A stretch of 64,000 nt of DNA from Hymenobacter swuensis DY53 (GCF_000576555.1 NZ_CP007145.1:1798001-1862000), one strand, 5' to 3'; shown: positions 9,599 through 18,769, counted from the first letter of the stretch. Numbers and translations: made by a program. Notes: generated from the letters alone by a model not told the origin.

Positions 9599-10843
9599 TT
9601 AATTGTGCCAGTCAATGGGAAGCGTGACCAACTGCTGAATCATTGACTGGAAGCTTTTTTCGAGACTGAGTTCCCCTTGTACCACCAGCGGTACCGGGGC
9701 GTCCTCCCAGCCAAGTAAGGCTAAGGGCTGCTGCGACTGTAGCTCGAAAATGGCGACTTTCACCAGATACTGCCCAACTGTAAGGGGCAGCCGCGCTACC
9801 GTGCAACTTAACTCATGCCGGCCCGAAATCAAGTGGCTCGGCGTCAGGTTTACGCCCCCGGTAACGCAGGTAAGGCCATCATTGGTCCAGATGTAAAATG
9901 CCCAGGCAACGTTAGTTTGTGGCGTTTGGGCTCGGTATGTAAGCCGCACGCGCACAGCGCCGTCGGTGATGATGGTGGGAGCCGCAATGCTTTCAAAAAC
10001 CAGATCTTCAATAACCACGGGGGCGCTGCCCCCAGACTGGGCGTTACGTTCCGTCAACTGTTGCTGTTGCAGCGCGTAATACCGGTCGAGGGTTTCCAGG
10101 CCGGTGCCCGTAAACGTCAGCCGTCCTCGTTCCAACAGTACGCCCCGCTGACACACGGCCTGCACATGGTATGGATTGTGCGAAACGAGTACCACCGAGC
10201 CACCCGTTGCCAGGTAGGCCAGCATATGATTGACGCACTTGCGCTGGAATTCCATATCGCCGACGGCCAATACCTCATCCACCAGCAGAATATCGGGCCG
10301 CAGGTGAACGGCAACGGCGTAAGCCAGGCGGGCTACCATCCCCGAGCTGTAGAACTGTACGGGCATGTCGAGGGCCGTACCCAAGCCGGCAAATTCTTCG
10401 ATCTGGGCAAATAGCGGCAACACTTGCGCCCGGGAAAACCCCAACAGCGCGGCCCGGATAAACACGTTTTCCCGGCCGCTGAGTACCGGGTCGAGTCCCA
10501 CACCCAACTCAATAAGCGCACCTACCTTTCCGCGGATGTGAATACTACCGCCATCGGGCTTAATCAGGCCATTGAGCAGCTTGAGCAAAGTGCTCTTGCC
10601 GGCTCCGTTAGCGCCTACAATGGCCAGGGCCTCGCCCGGGCGTAACTCAAAGGATATGTCCTGCACCCCCCAGAACTCGTGCGCCCGCAGCCGCGCGGCG
10701 CGCGCCCGGTACCCGGGCCAGGCTTCGCCCAGTATGTCGCGCAGGGCATACCACATAGAGAGGCGCAGCCGGGTGCAGAACTTTTTGGCGAGGTGGCGTA
10801 CCTCCAGTAGGGGAGAATCGGAGGCGGGGCTAACGGGATGCAA
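9599..10843 (-). CDS. Wzt-type ABC transporter ATP-binding protein for polysaccharide export
   Basis: ATPase subunit of a Wzm/Wzt-like exporter for O-antigen or other lipid-linked polysaccharide. It has Walker A GANGAGKST, an LSGRENV-like Q-loop region, signature YSSGMVARLAY and Walker B PDILLVDEVLAVGD. A beta-sandwich region follows from about residue 280, as in Wzt proteins that bind the glycan end. No ATG exists near the expected start; I place it at TTG 10843, giving 414 residues. A CTG at 10873 is the only longer option before the permease stop at 10882. The gene follows the permease as an operon. Confidence 0.82.
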   Translation of the reverse strand: MHPVSPASDSPLLEVRHLAKKFCTRLRLSMWYALRDILGEAWPGYRARAARLRAHEFWGVQDISFELRPGEALAIVGANGAGKSTLLKLLNGLIKPDGGSIHIRGKVGALIELGVGLDPVLSGRENVFIRAALLGFSRAQVLPLFAQIEEFAGLGTALDMPVQFYSSGMVARLAYAVAVHLRPDILLVDEVLAVGDMEFQRKCVNHMLAYLATGGSVVLVSHNPYHVQAVCQRGVLLERGRLTFTGTGLETLDRYYALQQQQLTERNAQSGGSAPVVIEDLVFESIAAPTIITDGAVRVRLTYRAQTPQTNVAWAFYIWTNDGLTCVTGGVNLTPSHLISGRHELSCTVARLPLTVGQYLVKVAIFELQSQQPLALLGWEDAPVPLVVQGELSLEKSFQSMIQQLVTLPIDWHN

Positions 10844-10881
10844 AGGGTCGGGTAAACGAATGAAAGTAAGCAGACTATGAC

Positions 10882-11712
10882 TTAGAGGCGGGCTATCAGG
10901 TGCGGCTGGGCCAGGCGGTAGGCCAGCCAGCCCAGCAGCACGCTGGCCCCGGCCAGTCCTACTACCGGCCAGAAACCGGGCGTGGGCTGAAGCTGACCGG
11001 TTAGCAGCCAGTTGCGAGTAGTCGTGAGCAGGGGCGTTACTGGGTTCAGGCTGAGCACGGACGCGTAGCGCGTGGGCACAACGTACACGACTGGCGTTAT
11101 CAGAAACCACATGTTGATCAGCAGGCCCAGGGCGTTGGCTACGTCGCTGTACAGCAGCCCGAGCAGGGCAATGACCCAACCCAGGCCCAGGCCCAGGCCC
11201 AGCAGGCCCGCCAAACCCAGTGGGACCCACAGCAACGTCAGGTGCCAGCCAACATCATACCACCACATAACGACCCCCAATACCAGCAGGCGTACCAGCA
11301 GGTTAAATACTACCACGCCCATCCCCGCCACTACAAATGCCTCGTGGGGTACCCGCACCTTAGCTAAGGTAGCGCGCACGGCGGTAAGCTGCTGCAGCGG
11401 GCTATTGAGCATTTCCACAAACCCCTGCCAGAGGAAAATACCCGTCAAGACAAACAGGGGCAAAGGAACCGTAGGCTGCTTGCCCTGGAGCAGGTTGGCT
11501 TTGCTCAGCAGGGTCCAGGTCAGGGCCAAGAACAGGGGCGGGGCCAGCAGCCAGAGGTAGCCCAGCACACTTTGCCGGTACTGCACCCGCAGGTTGCGCA
11601 CGAATAATTGGCGGCCGACCCGCAGCACTGCCCGCACATCGTCCCCAATGGCTTGCCCAAAAGCGTGCGGATCAGCCAGCGGGGATGATGAATTATAGAT
11701 TATTTCCCTCAT
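10882..11712 (-). CDS. Wzm-type ABC transporter permease for polysaccharide export
   Basis: A 276-residue ABC-2 permease. After a short cytoplasmic lead (VGRQLFVRNLRVQYRQSVLGYLW, typical of Wzm/TagG) it has six hydrophobic segments, ending in NPVTPLLTTTRNWLL and a last helix. With the ATPase downstream it would move undecaprenyl-linked glycan across the inner membrane. ATG at 11712 is preferred over a TTG at 11724. The gene is divergent from the UbiA gene, with about 90 bases between their starts. Confidence 0.88.
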   Translation of the reverse strand: MREIIYNSSSPLADPHAFGQAIGDDVRAVLRVGRQLFVRNLRVQYRQSVLGYLWLLAPPLFLALTWTLLSKANLLQGKQPTVPLPLFVLTGIFLWQGFVEMLNSPLQQLTAVRATLAKVRVPHEAFVVAGMGVVVFNLLVRLLVLGVVMWWYDVGWHLTLLWVPLGLAGLLGLGLGLGWVIALLGLLYSDVANALGLLINMWFLITPVVYVVPTRYASVLSLNPVTPLLTTTRNWLLTGQLQPTPGFWPVVGLAGASVLLGWLAYRLAQPHLIARL

Positions 11713-11804
11713 TTTTGTTCGCAAAATACAAGTCTTCCTTCACAGTCGAGGCTGTTTTCCAGGCCATATCGACCGGGGATGCAGCTCATCGGCCTTATTT
11801 TCAG

Positions 11805-12839
11805 ATGACCGCATCTTTATTTATTCGTCGATTGGCCACTGTTGCCCGTGTTACAGAGTGGTGGGGATACAAATTTGCACCAATTATGGCTATTTGTTTT
11901 GCCTCCGTGCTGCTGACAAATAGCTCAATTTGGCTGGTAAGTAGTCAACTGCTGCTGTTGCTGCTGGCGCTTACGGTGGCAGCCACCTACGTGAGCTTGC
12001 TCAACGACTGGACCGACCGCGCCGATGATGCCCGGGCAGGAAAGGCTAACGGCTTAGCCCATACTTCGGGTGGGCGCGTTGCGCTGCTACTTGGGGTATG
12101 CCTGCTGGCCGGCGCTGGGTTTGGCTGGTATTTTTGGCGTATCAGCCCGGTGGTGACGGGACTCTACCTGGGTACCTGGGTCGTATTCACGGCTTACTCG
12201 CTGCCGCCCGTGCGGCTGAAAGGCCGGGCCTTGGCCGGTGTATTGGCCGATGCCGCCGGCGCGCACTTCTTTCCACAGCTCACAGGTGTTACACTAATGG
12301 CCGCCAGCCTGCACCAGCACCTGCCGCTCCTGTGGCTGGGGGGCGTGGGCGTGTGGGCATTGGCCTGCGGTATGCGGAACATTATCTGGCACCAACTCAG
12401 CGACGCCACCAACGACGCGGAAGCCGGCATGAACACCTTTGTAACGCGTTTTGGGGCCTCAACTGTCCGGCGCGTGGTAGAGTGGGTGGTATTTCCGGTA
12501 GAAGTGGCGGCGCTGCTGGTACTGTTGAGCGTGAGTGGCCGCGTAGCTCCCCTGGTGGGCCTGGTGCTCTACGTGGGGCTGACCTTAATTCGGTACTACC
12601 GCTGGAAAATGACCCTAACGGTAGTACAACCCCAATTTCATTCTCACGTGCTGCTCAACGAGTATTACGAAGTATTCCTGCCGCTTTCCTTGCTGCTAGC
12701 GGCCTGGTGGCACCAGCCTGCCGATGCCTTAGTCCTGCTAGGGTTTGGGGTGCTGTTTGGGCCTACCCTTTGGCGCACTGTGCGCCTGTTTGGCCGGGCT
12801 GCTTGGTGGCTCACCGGGCAGCGGTGGCCTACCGGGTAG
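11805..12839 (+). CDS. UbiA-family prenyltransferase
   Basis: A 344-residue protein with about eight or nine transmembrane helices. UbiA enzymes join a prenyl chain to an aromatic or sugar acceptor in the membrane. The first Asp-rich motif is NDWTDRADDARAGK near residue 68 and the second is QLSDATNDAEAGMNTF near 200. The first lacks the usual closing Arg-Pro (here GLAH). I chose ATG at 11805; upstream codons run into the divergent promoter region. The acceptor is unknown. The neighbouring polysaccharide exporter allows a role in polyprenyl-linked glycan chemistry, but that is a guess. Confidence 0.8.
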   Translation: MTASLFIRRLATVARVTEWWGYKFAPIMAICFASVLLTNSSIWLVSSQLLLLLLALTVAATYVSLLNDWTDRADDARAGKANGLAHTSGGRVALLLGVCLLAGAGFGWYFWRISPVVTGLYLGTWVVFTAYSLPPVRLKGRALAGVLADAAGAHFFPQLTGVTLMAASLHQHLPLLWLGGVGVWALACGMRNIIWHQLSDATNDAEAGMNTFVTRFGASTVRRVVEWVVFPVEVAALLVLLSVSGRVAPLVGLVLYVGLTLIRYYRWKMTLTVVQPQFHSHVLLNEYYEVFLPLSLLLAAWWHQPADALVLLGFGVLFGPTLWRTVRLFGRAAWWLTGQRWPTG

Positions 12840-12894
12840 TTTATCGGCACAACGGGTAGGCAAGACGTGATAACGCTGGATTCACCACCAAACG

Positions 12895-12930
12895 AAAAGC
12901 GGGCTGCCCCAACCGGAGCAGCCCGCTTTT
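12895..12930. terminator. bidirectional terminator between UbiA gene and yebC-like gene
   Basis: A 13-bp stem (AAAAGCGGGCTGC with GCAGCCCGCTTTT) with a 10-base loop lies between two convergent genes. A-rich and T-rich flanks allow function in both directions. Confidence 0.85.
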
Positions 12931-12985
12931 ACATACATCGGCTACAGAATTCGACTAACCGGGCGAATCCGGTTGACTCCGTGAG

Positions 12986-13720
12986 TTAGCCCAGCGTGTG
13001 GTACACGGCCTGCACGTCGTCGTCCTCTTCAAACTTCTCGATGAGGTTCATTACTTCGTCCAGCTGGTCGCCTTCGAGGTGCACTGTGGTGTTGGCCACG
13101 CGTTGCAGCTGGGCCGATACCACGTTCAGGCCTTTCTCCTCCAGGGCTTTCTGCATCTGGCCGAAGTCGGTAAATGCCGTTTCTACCACGATGTAATCTT
13201 TCACGCTGCCGTGCTCGTCCTCTTCCTGGTCGGCGTACACGTCCTCGGCGCCGGCGTCAATGAGTTCCAACTCCAAATCGTCGAGGTCGAGGCCTTCAGC
13301 AGCCAGCTTGAACACGCCCTTGCGCGTAAAAGTGTAGTCAGAGGAGCCGGCGGTGCCCAGGGCGCCGTTGCCCCGGTTGAAGTACATGCGCACGTTGGCC
13401 ACGGTGCGGGTGGGATTGTCAGTGGCGGTTTCGATGACGATGGCCACGCCGTGGGGCGCGTAACCCTCATACACCACTTCGGTATAGTCTTTCTCCTCCT
13501 TGCTGCTGGCGCGCTTGATGGCGGCTTCCACCCGGTCTTTGGGCATGTTCACGCCCTTGGCATTCTGCATGGCGGTGCGCAGGCGGGAGTTGGTATCGGG
13601 GTTGGCCCCCGATTCCTTCACGGCCATTACAATTTCCCGGCCGATGCGGGTAAAGTCTTTGGACATCCGGTCCCAGCGCTTCATTTTGCGGCCTTTACGG
13701 AATTCAAACGCGCGTCCCAT
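12986..13720 (-). CDS. YebC/PmpR/TACO1-family protein
   Basis: A 244-residue protein of the YebC family, known as DNA-binding regulators in some bacteria and as translation helpers at proline-rich stretches in others. It starts MGRAFEFRKGRKMKRWDRMSK, the Bacteroidota form of the family N-terminus. Next come NPDTNSRLRTAMQNAKGVNMPKD and YEGYAPHGVAIVIETATDN, both strongly conserved. The C-terminus is acidic, with EEDDDVQAVYH. No operon partner is close. Confidence 0.92.
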   Translation of the reverse strand: MGRAFEFRKGRKMKRWDRMSKDFTRIGREIVMAVKESGANPDTNSRLRTAMQNAKGVNMPKDRVEAAIKRASSKEEKDYTEVVYEGYAPHGVAIVIETATDNPTRTVANVRMYFNRGNGALGTAGSSDYTFTRKGVFKLAAEGLDLDDLELELIDAGAEDVYADQEEDEHGSVKDYIVVETAFTDFGQMQKALEEKGLNVVSAQLQRVANTTVHLEGDQLDEVMNLIEKFEEDDDVQAVYHTLG

Positions 13721-13831
13721 CTATCAGTGAATTGGTGAAGTGGTGAATTTGTGAGTGGCCCAGGCGGCGCGGGTGGGGCCGAAAGGGGCCGCAAGTTAGC
13801 AGAAAGGCCGGCGGGGCGCAATGCACCCTGG

Positions 13832-14278
13832 TTATTGCGCCCGCAACGTGTAGATACTCTGGTTGCCGGCCGGATACCCCTCCAGCGTGATAGTGAGCAG
13901 CTTGCCGGTGAGGCGGAAGGTGCCCGCATCGGTGCGGTTAGTACCACTCGGGTCGGGGTGGGTAAAGGTGATGCGACCGGGGGTAAGGCTGAACCGGCCC
14001 TCCTGGTCGAAGTGCTGGGTGGTGCCGTTGGCGGCCAGTAGCAAGCTTTTTTGGTAGGTGCCGTCGGGGCGGAGCGTGAGGGTACCGCCCACTCCTTTAG
14101 CCGATAACGGCTTAGGACTGGTGCCTTTATCAAGAATGGAATAAGTCAGGTAAGTATAGGTGGTAAAGAACGGGGCCGCCGGCCTGGCGTTGGCCGGCCG
14201 GGCCTGGGCGTGGCATTGGGGCTGGGTCAGTACCAGTAGCACCACGAGCAGCGGAACCGGAAAGAGTAGTTTCATCAT
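13832..14278 (-). CDS. secreted hypothetical protein, lipocalin-like composition
   Basis: A 148-residue exported protein. The signal peptide LLFPVPLLVVLLVLTQPQCHAQA (residues 3-25) ends at a likely signal peptidase I site. The mature part is beta-rich, with GTLTLRPDGTYQKSLLL, FSLTPGRITFTHPD and GTFRLTGKLLTITLEG, the pattern of small lipocalin-like domains found in many Bacteroidota proteins. Function is unknown. Two adjacent ATGs (14278 and 14275) could both serve as start. Confidence 0.65.
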   Translation of the reverse strand: MMKLLFPVPLLVVLLVLTQPQCHAQARPANARPAAPFFTTYTYLTYSILDKGTSPKPLSAKGVGGTLTLRPDGTYQKSLLLAANGTTQHFDQEGRFSLTPGRITFTHPDPSGTNRTDAGTFRLTGKLLTITLEGYPAGNQSIYTLRAQ

Positions 14279-14422
14279 GAAAGGTAAGCCGCCCGCTGCA
14301 AAAAGCCGGCGGCTGCGGTCGACCGGGCTGTGTGGCTGGTAAGCGAAAAGCCTCTTGTGTCGACTACCGCGGAGCATCTCGCATACTAAACGTGCCATGC
14401 CGTCGATTACTAGTGCATGCCG

Positions 14423-14454
14423 GGCCTATGTGCTGCCGACACAGCACATAGGCC
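14423..14454. terminator. hairpin between two minus-strand genes
   Basis: A perfect 13-bp stem (GGCCTATGTGCTG with CAGCACATAGGCC) with a 6-base loop lies 44 bases past the stop of the minus-strand ORF at 14498. There is no clear U tail, so it may be a weak terminator or an RNA-stabilising hairpin. Confidence 0.55.
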
Positions 14455-14497
14455 TTAGCTGAAGCATCAGGTTTCACTGTCTAAGTGCCTCCAGCAG

Positions 14498-14923
14498 CTA
14501 CGCGGCAGCCGGAGGCGTTTGGGAAAGCAGCCAAGCATAAGCAGCGTCCTGCTCGTCGAAGTCAAAAATCCAGACTTCCAGACCTTGCACGTGCGGTAGG
14601 GTGGAGGCAACCGAGTGGCGGGAGGGCCAGTCCATTGCGTTGATCCAGGCAACGGCCCGAATACCCCGCTTTCCTAACTCGAAGGCAAAAACCTGCCCTA
14701 CCCATTCGCCGGCTTTCCACCAGTCGCCGTACACTTCGCTGCTGTCATTGAGCATCAGGGAGCAGCGCGTGTGGCAGATGTGAGCCAGAATATGCTCGCA
14801 GCCGGTCCGTGCCGATTTGGCGTCGTATTGGCCCCGCCAGGTTACCCGTAGCAGTTGCAGCCGAGGTTCGTGCAGAATCAGGAGCGTGGGCGTGTCAAGT
14901 AGTACTGTTTCAAGAATCGGCAT
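14498..14923 (-). CDS. hypothetical protein, possibly SpoIIAA/STAS-like
   Basis: A 141-residue soluble protein. The pattern LRVTWRGQYDAKSARTGCEHIL followed by SLMLNDSSEVYGDWW and an amphipathic helix resembles SpoIIAA-like (STAS) proteins common in Bacteroidota. I see no motif that fixes a function. The gene stands alone, with a hairpin downstream at 14423-14454. Confidence 0.6.
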   Translation of the reverse strand: MPILETVLLDTPTLLILHEPRLQLLRVTWRGQYDAKSARTGCEHILAHICHTRCSLMLNDSSEVYGDWWKAGEWVGQVFAFELGKRGIRAVAWINAMDWPSRHSVASTLPHVQGLEVWIFDFDEQDAAYAWLLSQTPPAAA

Positions 14924-15063
14924 AGCAGCGGGCGAATAGAAACGGTAGTGTAATACTTACTGTCTGCGGTGTATAAAGTTGCCAAAGCTTGGTAGTAACC
15001 AACTGCCGAAGAATGAAAACTGCGCCAACAGATATAGGTAGTCTGGTACGTCGGATTTCGTCC

Positions 15064-15071
15064 TACATTTG
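15064..15071 (+). promoter_or_regulatory. TAnnTTTG -7 box touching the ureohydrolase start
   Basis: TACATTTG matches the Bacteroidota -7 consensus fully and lies 3 bases before ATG 15075. If used, the transcript would begin at or near the start codon. No good TTG at -33 was found. Confidence 0.35.
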
Positions 15072-15074
15072 GGC

Positions 15075-15986
15075 ATGCCCACCTTTGTTCGTGACCTGAT
15101 TCGCCCGGCCGGGCAGCTTCCCGAAGCCGATGTGTGCTTGGTTGGTCTGCCCCTGGATTTTGGCACCGTGCTGGAAGGCGGCCGGGCCGGGGCTGCTAAT
15201 GCTCCCGAGGCCATCCGGCGGGAGCTGCGCCGCTACCACAAAACCTATAATCTGGAGCACAACGTGCGTCTCGACGGCCTGCGCATTGCCGATGCCGGTA
15301 ACCTGGACCTGCGCCACCCCGACCACGCCACCAACCACCAGATCATCCGGAGCGAGCTGACGCGCCTGCTCAACCAGTACCCGCGCGTGGTAGTATTGGG
15401 CGGCTCCCACGATGGCACTTACAGCACTGTGCGCGGCCTGCGCGACGCCACCGGCAGCCAGTCGGTGGGCGGTATCAACCTGGATGCCCACGCCGACGTG
15501 AAGGACCGTCCGCTTATCAGCAGCGGAACGTCGTTTGGACGGCTGCTGCGCGAAGGGGTGCTGGCCGGGGAGCGGTTCACCGAAATCGGTCTGCACTCCA
15601 ACCTCAACACCTGGGAGGATATCGACTTTCTGCACCAACAACAGGCCCGACTGGTGCCGCTGGCCCATGTGCAACAGGATGGCATGCCCGAGTATATGAC
15701 GCGCGCCCTGCGGCACGCCACCGCCGCCGGCCCGGCCTTTGTGAGCTTCGACATGGATAGCTGTGCCGAGGCGTACGCGCCCGCCGTGAGTGCGCCCAGC
15801 GCCGATGGCCTGACGCCGCGCCAAGCTGCCCAGGCCGCGTTTATGGCCGGCAAAGAGCCCGAAGTGCTGCTGTTTGAGCTGATGGAGCTGAATCCGCTGT
15901 TTGATCGGGACAACCAAACGGCCCGGCTTGCGGCCACCATCCTTACAGCCTACCTCACCGGTGTGGCCGCTTCCCTCGATACCTGA
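15075..15986 (+). CDS. arginase/formimidoylglutamase family (ureohydrolase)
   Basis: A 303-residue member of the manganese-dependent arginase/agmatinase/formimidoylglutamase family, which releases urea or formamide from guanidino or formimino groups. Metal-ligand motifs are present: GGSHD near 116, NLDAHADVKD near 137 and SFDMDSC near 224. GGSHD replaces the more usual GGDHS, and the proline-rich end of the third motif is changed. This resembles the Bacteroidota HutG-like branch more than arginase. No other hut gene is nearby. ATG at 15075 is preferred over a TTG two codons earlier. Confidence 0.82.
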   Translation: MPTFVRDLIRPAGQLPEADVCLVGLPLDFGTVLEGGRAGAANAPEAIRRELRRYHKTYNLEHNVRLDGLRIADAGNLDLRHPDHATNHQIIRSELTRLLNQYPRVVVLGGSHDGTYSTVRGLRDATGSQSVGGINLDAHADVKDRPLISSGTSFGRLLREGVLAGERFTEIGLHSNLNTWEDIDFLHQQQARLVPLAHVQQDGMPEYMTRALRHATAAGPAFVSFDMDSCAEAYAPAVSAPSADGLTPRQAAQAAFMAGKEPEVLLFELMELNPLFDRDNQTARLAATILTAYLTGVAASLDT

Positions 15987-16015
15987 TTACCCGCGCCTGT
16001 TTTTAATCTTCTGCC

Positions 16016-16900
16016 ATGAAAACCCGCTTGCTTTTCCTGCTGCTGCTGCTGACCACCTGGCCGGCTGCCGCCCAGAAAATGCCCGCTCGTCCTGCCCCGG
16101 CCAAAGTACCGGCCGGCCCGGCTTTTACCATTACCTGCGCCGATCAGAAATCGGCCAGTGCGCTGCAGAAACTCTACTGCGAAACCCGGGACCTGACGCT
16201 GCCCGCGCCGCCCACCGGTACAGCCCTCACGGTGGATGCGCGCGTAAACGGCGGCCTCACGGTGCGTGGCTATGGCGGCAGTACCGTACGCGTGCGGGCC
16301 CGGGTAACGGGCCGGGCGGCCACGCCGGAATCTGCCAAAGCCCTGGCCGCCGCCGTACGTATAACGTCAGAGAACAACACTGTGCGGGCCGGCCGGGCCA
16401 ATGAGTCGCTGGATGGATGGGCGGTAGACTACGAGGTATTTGTGCCCTCCCGGACCGATCTGGTGCTGAAGGCGGTGAATGGCGGCATCACGCTGGAAAA
16501 CGTGGAAGGCAGGCTGCGTTTCGATACTACCAACGGCGGGCTGGTACTCACCGGCATCAACGGCGACGCGCGTGGCCAGACCGTCAACGGCAGCGTAACC
16601 ATTGCCCTGACTGGCCCGGTCTGGGTCGGCCCAGGGCTCGATGTAAATACTACCAACGGCAGCGTAAACTGGGAACTGCCTGCTACCTATGCTGCTACGG
16701 TGCTGGCCCGCACTACCCACGGCAAAGTAACGGCCAGGCTGAACACCAAGCGCAAAAGCGTTATGCCACATAACTTGGTGGCCACGCTGGGCAAAGGTGG
16801 AGCCCAGCTGAAAGCCAGCACCGTACACGGTAGCGTGGAGGTAAAGCAGCCAGCCGAAACCGTCCCTGTCGTGCCCGGCGACTCTATAGATACAGAATAA
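16016..16900 (+). CDS. secreted DUF4097-family beta-repeat protein
   Basis: A 294-residue exported protein with a clear signal peptide (LLFLLLLLTTWPAAAQ, cleavage near residue 20). From about residue 70 it consists of short repeated beta strands: NGGLTVRGYGG, NGGITLENVEG, NGGLVLTGINGD, NGSVTIAL and NGSVNWELP. This is the DUF4097 parallel beta-solenoid pattern, in which a TTNGSV-like turn recurs about every 20-25 residues. Function is unknown; it is usually found in the periplasm or on the cell surface. It follows the ureohydrolase by about 30 bases. Confidence 0.82.
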   Translation: MKTRLLFLLLLLTTWPAAAQKMPARPAPAKVPAGPAFTITCADQKSASALQKLYCETRDLTLPAPPTGTALTVDARVNGGLTVRGYGGSTVRVRARVTGRAATPESAKALAAAVRITSENNTVRAGRANESLDGWAVDYEVFVPSRTDLVLKAVNGGITLENVEGRLRFDTTNGGLVLTGINGDARGQTVNGSVTIALTGPVWVGPGLDVNTTNGSVNWELPATYAATVLARTTHGKVTARLNTKRKSVMPHNLVATLGKGGAQLKASTVHGSVEVKQPAETVPVVPGDSIDTE

Positions 16901-17019
16901 GTTAGCTGGTAATGGCGCGAGCTTTACAGGTCGCGTCTCCGTGCTGACACCACTGCTTAGCGGTATCAATTGCAAAGCCTTCGTTACCGCTGGCTGATCT
17001 GAAAAAGTCCTGAATACAT

Positions 17020-17058
17020 GCAAAAAGCCTCCCAGCTAGTAACTGAGAGGCTTTTTGC
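17020..17058. terminator. bidirectional terminator
   Basis: GCAAAAAGCCTC pairs with GAGGCTTTTTGC around a loop that can pair partly itself. It lies between the convergent DUF4097 and MBL-fold genes and has A and T tracts within the stem. Confidence 0.85.
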
Positions 17059-17077
17059 TGAATACGGTTGCACAGAT

Positions 17078-18067
17078 TTACCGCACTACTTCTTCGGTCC
17101 GTTCCCGCTTGGGCTCGGCGGCCACGGGACGCGGGTATTCGTTCTGCTTGCGCTTCTGGTACCGCTTCACCAGCAGGGCGGCTCCTACCAGTGCCCCGAG
17201 GCCGGCCGCGGTTATGGCAAACTTGGCGCGGATGGGGTCGTGTGGCGCCGGGGGCAGGTAGGCCACGCCGTTTTCATCGGTGCGGGCAGGGTGCTGCACG
17301 TAACGGCCGCGCACGGGAATTTTAAACTCGTCGGCCAGCTTCTGCAGGCCCTCGGCCGCCTGCGGGCCGCTGATAACCGGGCCGTGGCCGCAGCCAATGG
17401 CCTCGGGCCGCAACGCCGCCAGTGTCCGGATGGATTCGCCCACCTGCTGCCAGTTGTAGTTGAATGGTGCGCCCGCCACGCTGATTTTCGGAAGTTGCAG
17501 CAGCAGTTCCGGTACCGATTCGTGGTTGGCGGTGGCAAAAGCATCGGCCCCCAGCAGTGTCCGGTCCTTCTCGCGGAACAGGGCTACCTGGCCGGGCGCG
17601 TGGCCGGGTACGTGCAGCCACTGCCAGTCAGGTAGGAAGGGCGGGTCGGTGTCATTGGCCGGTAAATGCTGCACGTAGTCGCTGAGTTGAAACGACTGGG
17701 GCGGGAAGAACCGGGCCACAAAAGCCAACGAGCCGCCTCCGGCTACCGTGGGGTCGGCGGGCGGATACACGGCTTTGGCGGTAAGGAACGGCAATTCCAG
17801 CGGGTGCGCCAGCACTGGTACCTTCCAGTGCTCGGCCAGGGCCTGGGCCGAGCCCGAGTGGTCCATGTGGCCGTGGGTCAGGATGATGGCCTCTGGGTGG
17901 GTGCCGGGGTAGAACAGCTTATCGGCGGCGGCAATAATGGACTTCTCCGAACCGGGCAGGCCGGTATCCACCAGTACCCACTCGCCGGGCGTTCCGGTTT
18001 CTACGAAATAGACATTGACAAAACGCTGAATAGAGAGCTGGTGGACCCCAGCGGCTACTTTTTCCAT
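17078..18067 (-). CDS. MBL-fold metallo-hydrolase with C-terminal membrane anchor
   Basis: A 329-residue metallo-beta-lactamase-fold hydrolase. The zinc motif THGHMDH is near residue 68, followed by HVPGHAPGQVALF, LLGADAF and GCGHGP in the expected order for a two-metal site. After the catalytic domain a single transmembrane helix (FAITAAGLGALVGAALLV, near 290-308) and a basic tail probably anchor it to the inner membrane. The substrate is unknown. I chose ATG at 18067 (MEKVAAGVHQLSIQ); the ORF continues upstream without family similarity. Confidence 0.85.
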   Translation of the reverse strand: MEKVAAGVHQLSIQRFVNVYFVETGTPGEWVLVDTGLPGSEKSIIAAADKLFYPGTHPEAIILTHGHMDHSGSAQALAEHWKVPVLAHPLELPFLTAKAVYPPADPTVAGGGSLAFVARFFPPQSFQLSDYVQHLPANDTDPPFLPDWQWLHVPGHAPGQVALFREKDRTLLGADAFATANHESVPELLLQLPKISVAGAPFNYNWQQVGESIRTLAALRPEAIGCGHGPVISGPQAAEGLQKLADEFKIPVRGRYVQHPARTDENGVAYLPPAPHDPIRAKFAITAAGLGALVGAALLVKRYQKRKQNEYPRPVAAEPKRERTEEVVR

Positions 18068-18262
18068 GGGTTCGGGGATAGATGAAAAGGATACGGGTAG
18101 TACGCGGACCGGGCCAATAAGATATGCCCGGCTTATGAGTGTGTTCCGCAAAATTGTCGGTTTGAAGTAGATCAGAAAAGCACGCCAATTGCTACATTGA
18201 GCCGACGTAGCGGCCCGCCGTGGTTACGCGTATCTGTCACTTGCCTTCCGAATTTCTCTTGT

Positions 18263-18769
18263 ATGGTATCTACTCCCGAATCCAAAACGGCCTTATTCGA
18301 GCAGACCGAACGTCATTTGCTGCAACAGGGATTCCGCATTGAGCGCAAAGACGAAGCCCGGCCCTGGGGCGGCTTTTTCGTGCTCGATGAAACCCAGGCT
18401 CAGCAGTTTGCCAACAACTACTTCGACGGGCTGGCAGTAGAAGACCTGCGGATTTCGGGCAAGCTCAGCCCCAAGATTCTGCTGGTAGCTCCGCACCAGC
18501 GCCTAAGCTGGCAGTACCACCACCGTCGCGCCGAAATCTGGCGCGTGGTGAGCGGCACCGTAGGCGTCATTACCAGCTCCACCGACGAGGAAGGCCCCTT
18601 GAAAACCTATGGCCCCGGCGAGCAAATCATACTGCAGCAGGGCGAGCGGCACCGCCTCATCGGCCTCGACGGCTGGGGCCAGATTGCCGAAATCTGGCAG
18701 CACACCGACGCCGCCTACCCCTCCGACGAAGACGACATTGTGCGTGTGCAGGACGACTTCGGCCGCTAG
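18263..18769 (+). CDS. type II mannose-6-phosphate isomerase-like cupin
   Basis: A 168-residue single-domain cupin with the RPWGGFFVLDE motif and cupin strands LSWQYHHRRAEIWRVVSG and GPGEQIILQQGERHRLIGL. These match the C-terminal phosphomannose isomerase type II domain of ManC/AlgA proteins; free-standing copies are common in Bacteroidota. The likely role is mannose-6-phosphate/fructose-6-phosphate interconversion for sugar-nucleotide synthesis, though activity of stand-alone copies is not certain. The metal ligands would be the HH pair near 94 and the later His of ERHRL. Confidence 0.78.
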   Translation: MVSTPESKTALFEQTERHLLQQGFRIERKDEARPWGGFFVLDETQAQQFANNYFDGLAVEDLRISGKLSPKILLVAPHQRLSWQYHHRRAEIWRVVSGTVGVITSSTDEEGPLKTYGPGEQIILQQGERHRLIGLDGWGQIAEIWQHTDAAYPSDEDDIVRVQDDFGR

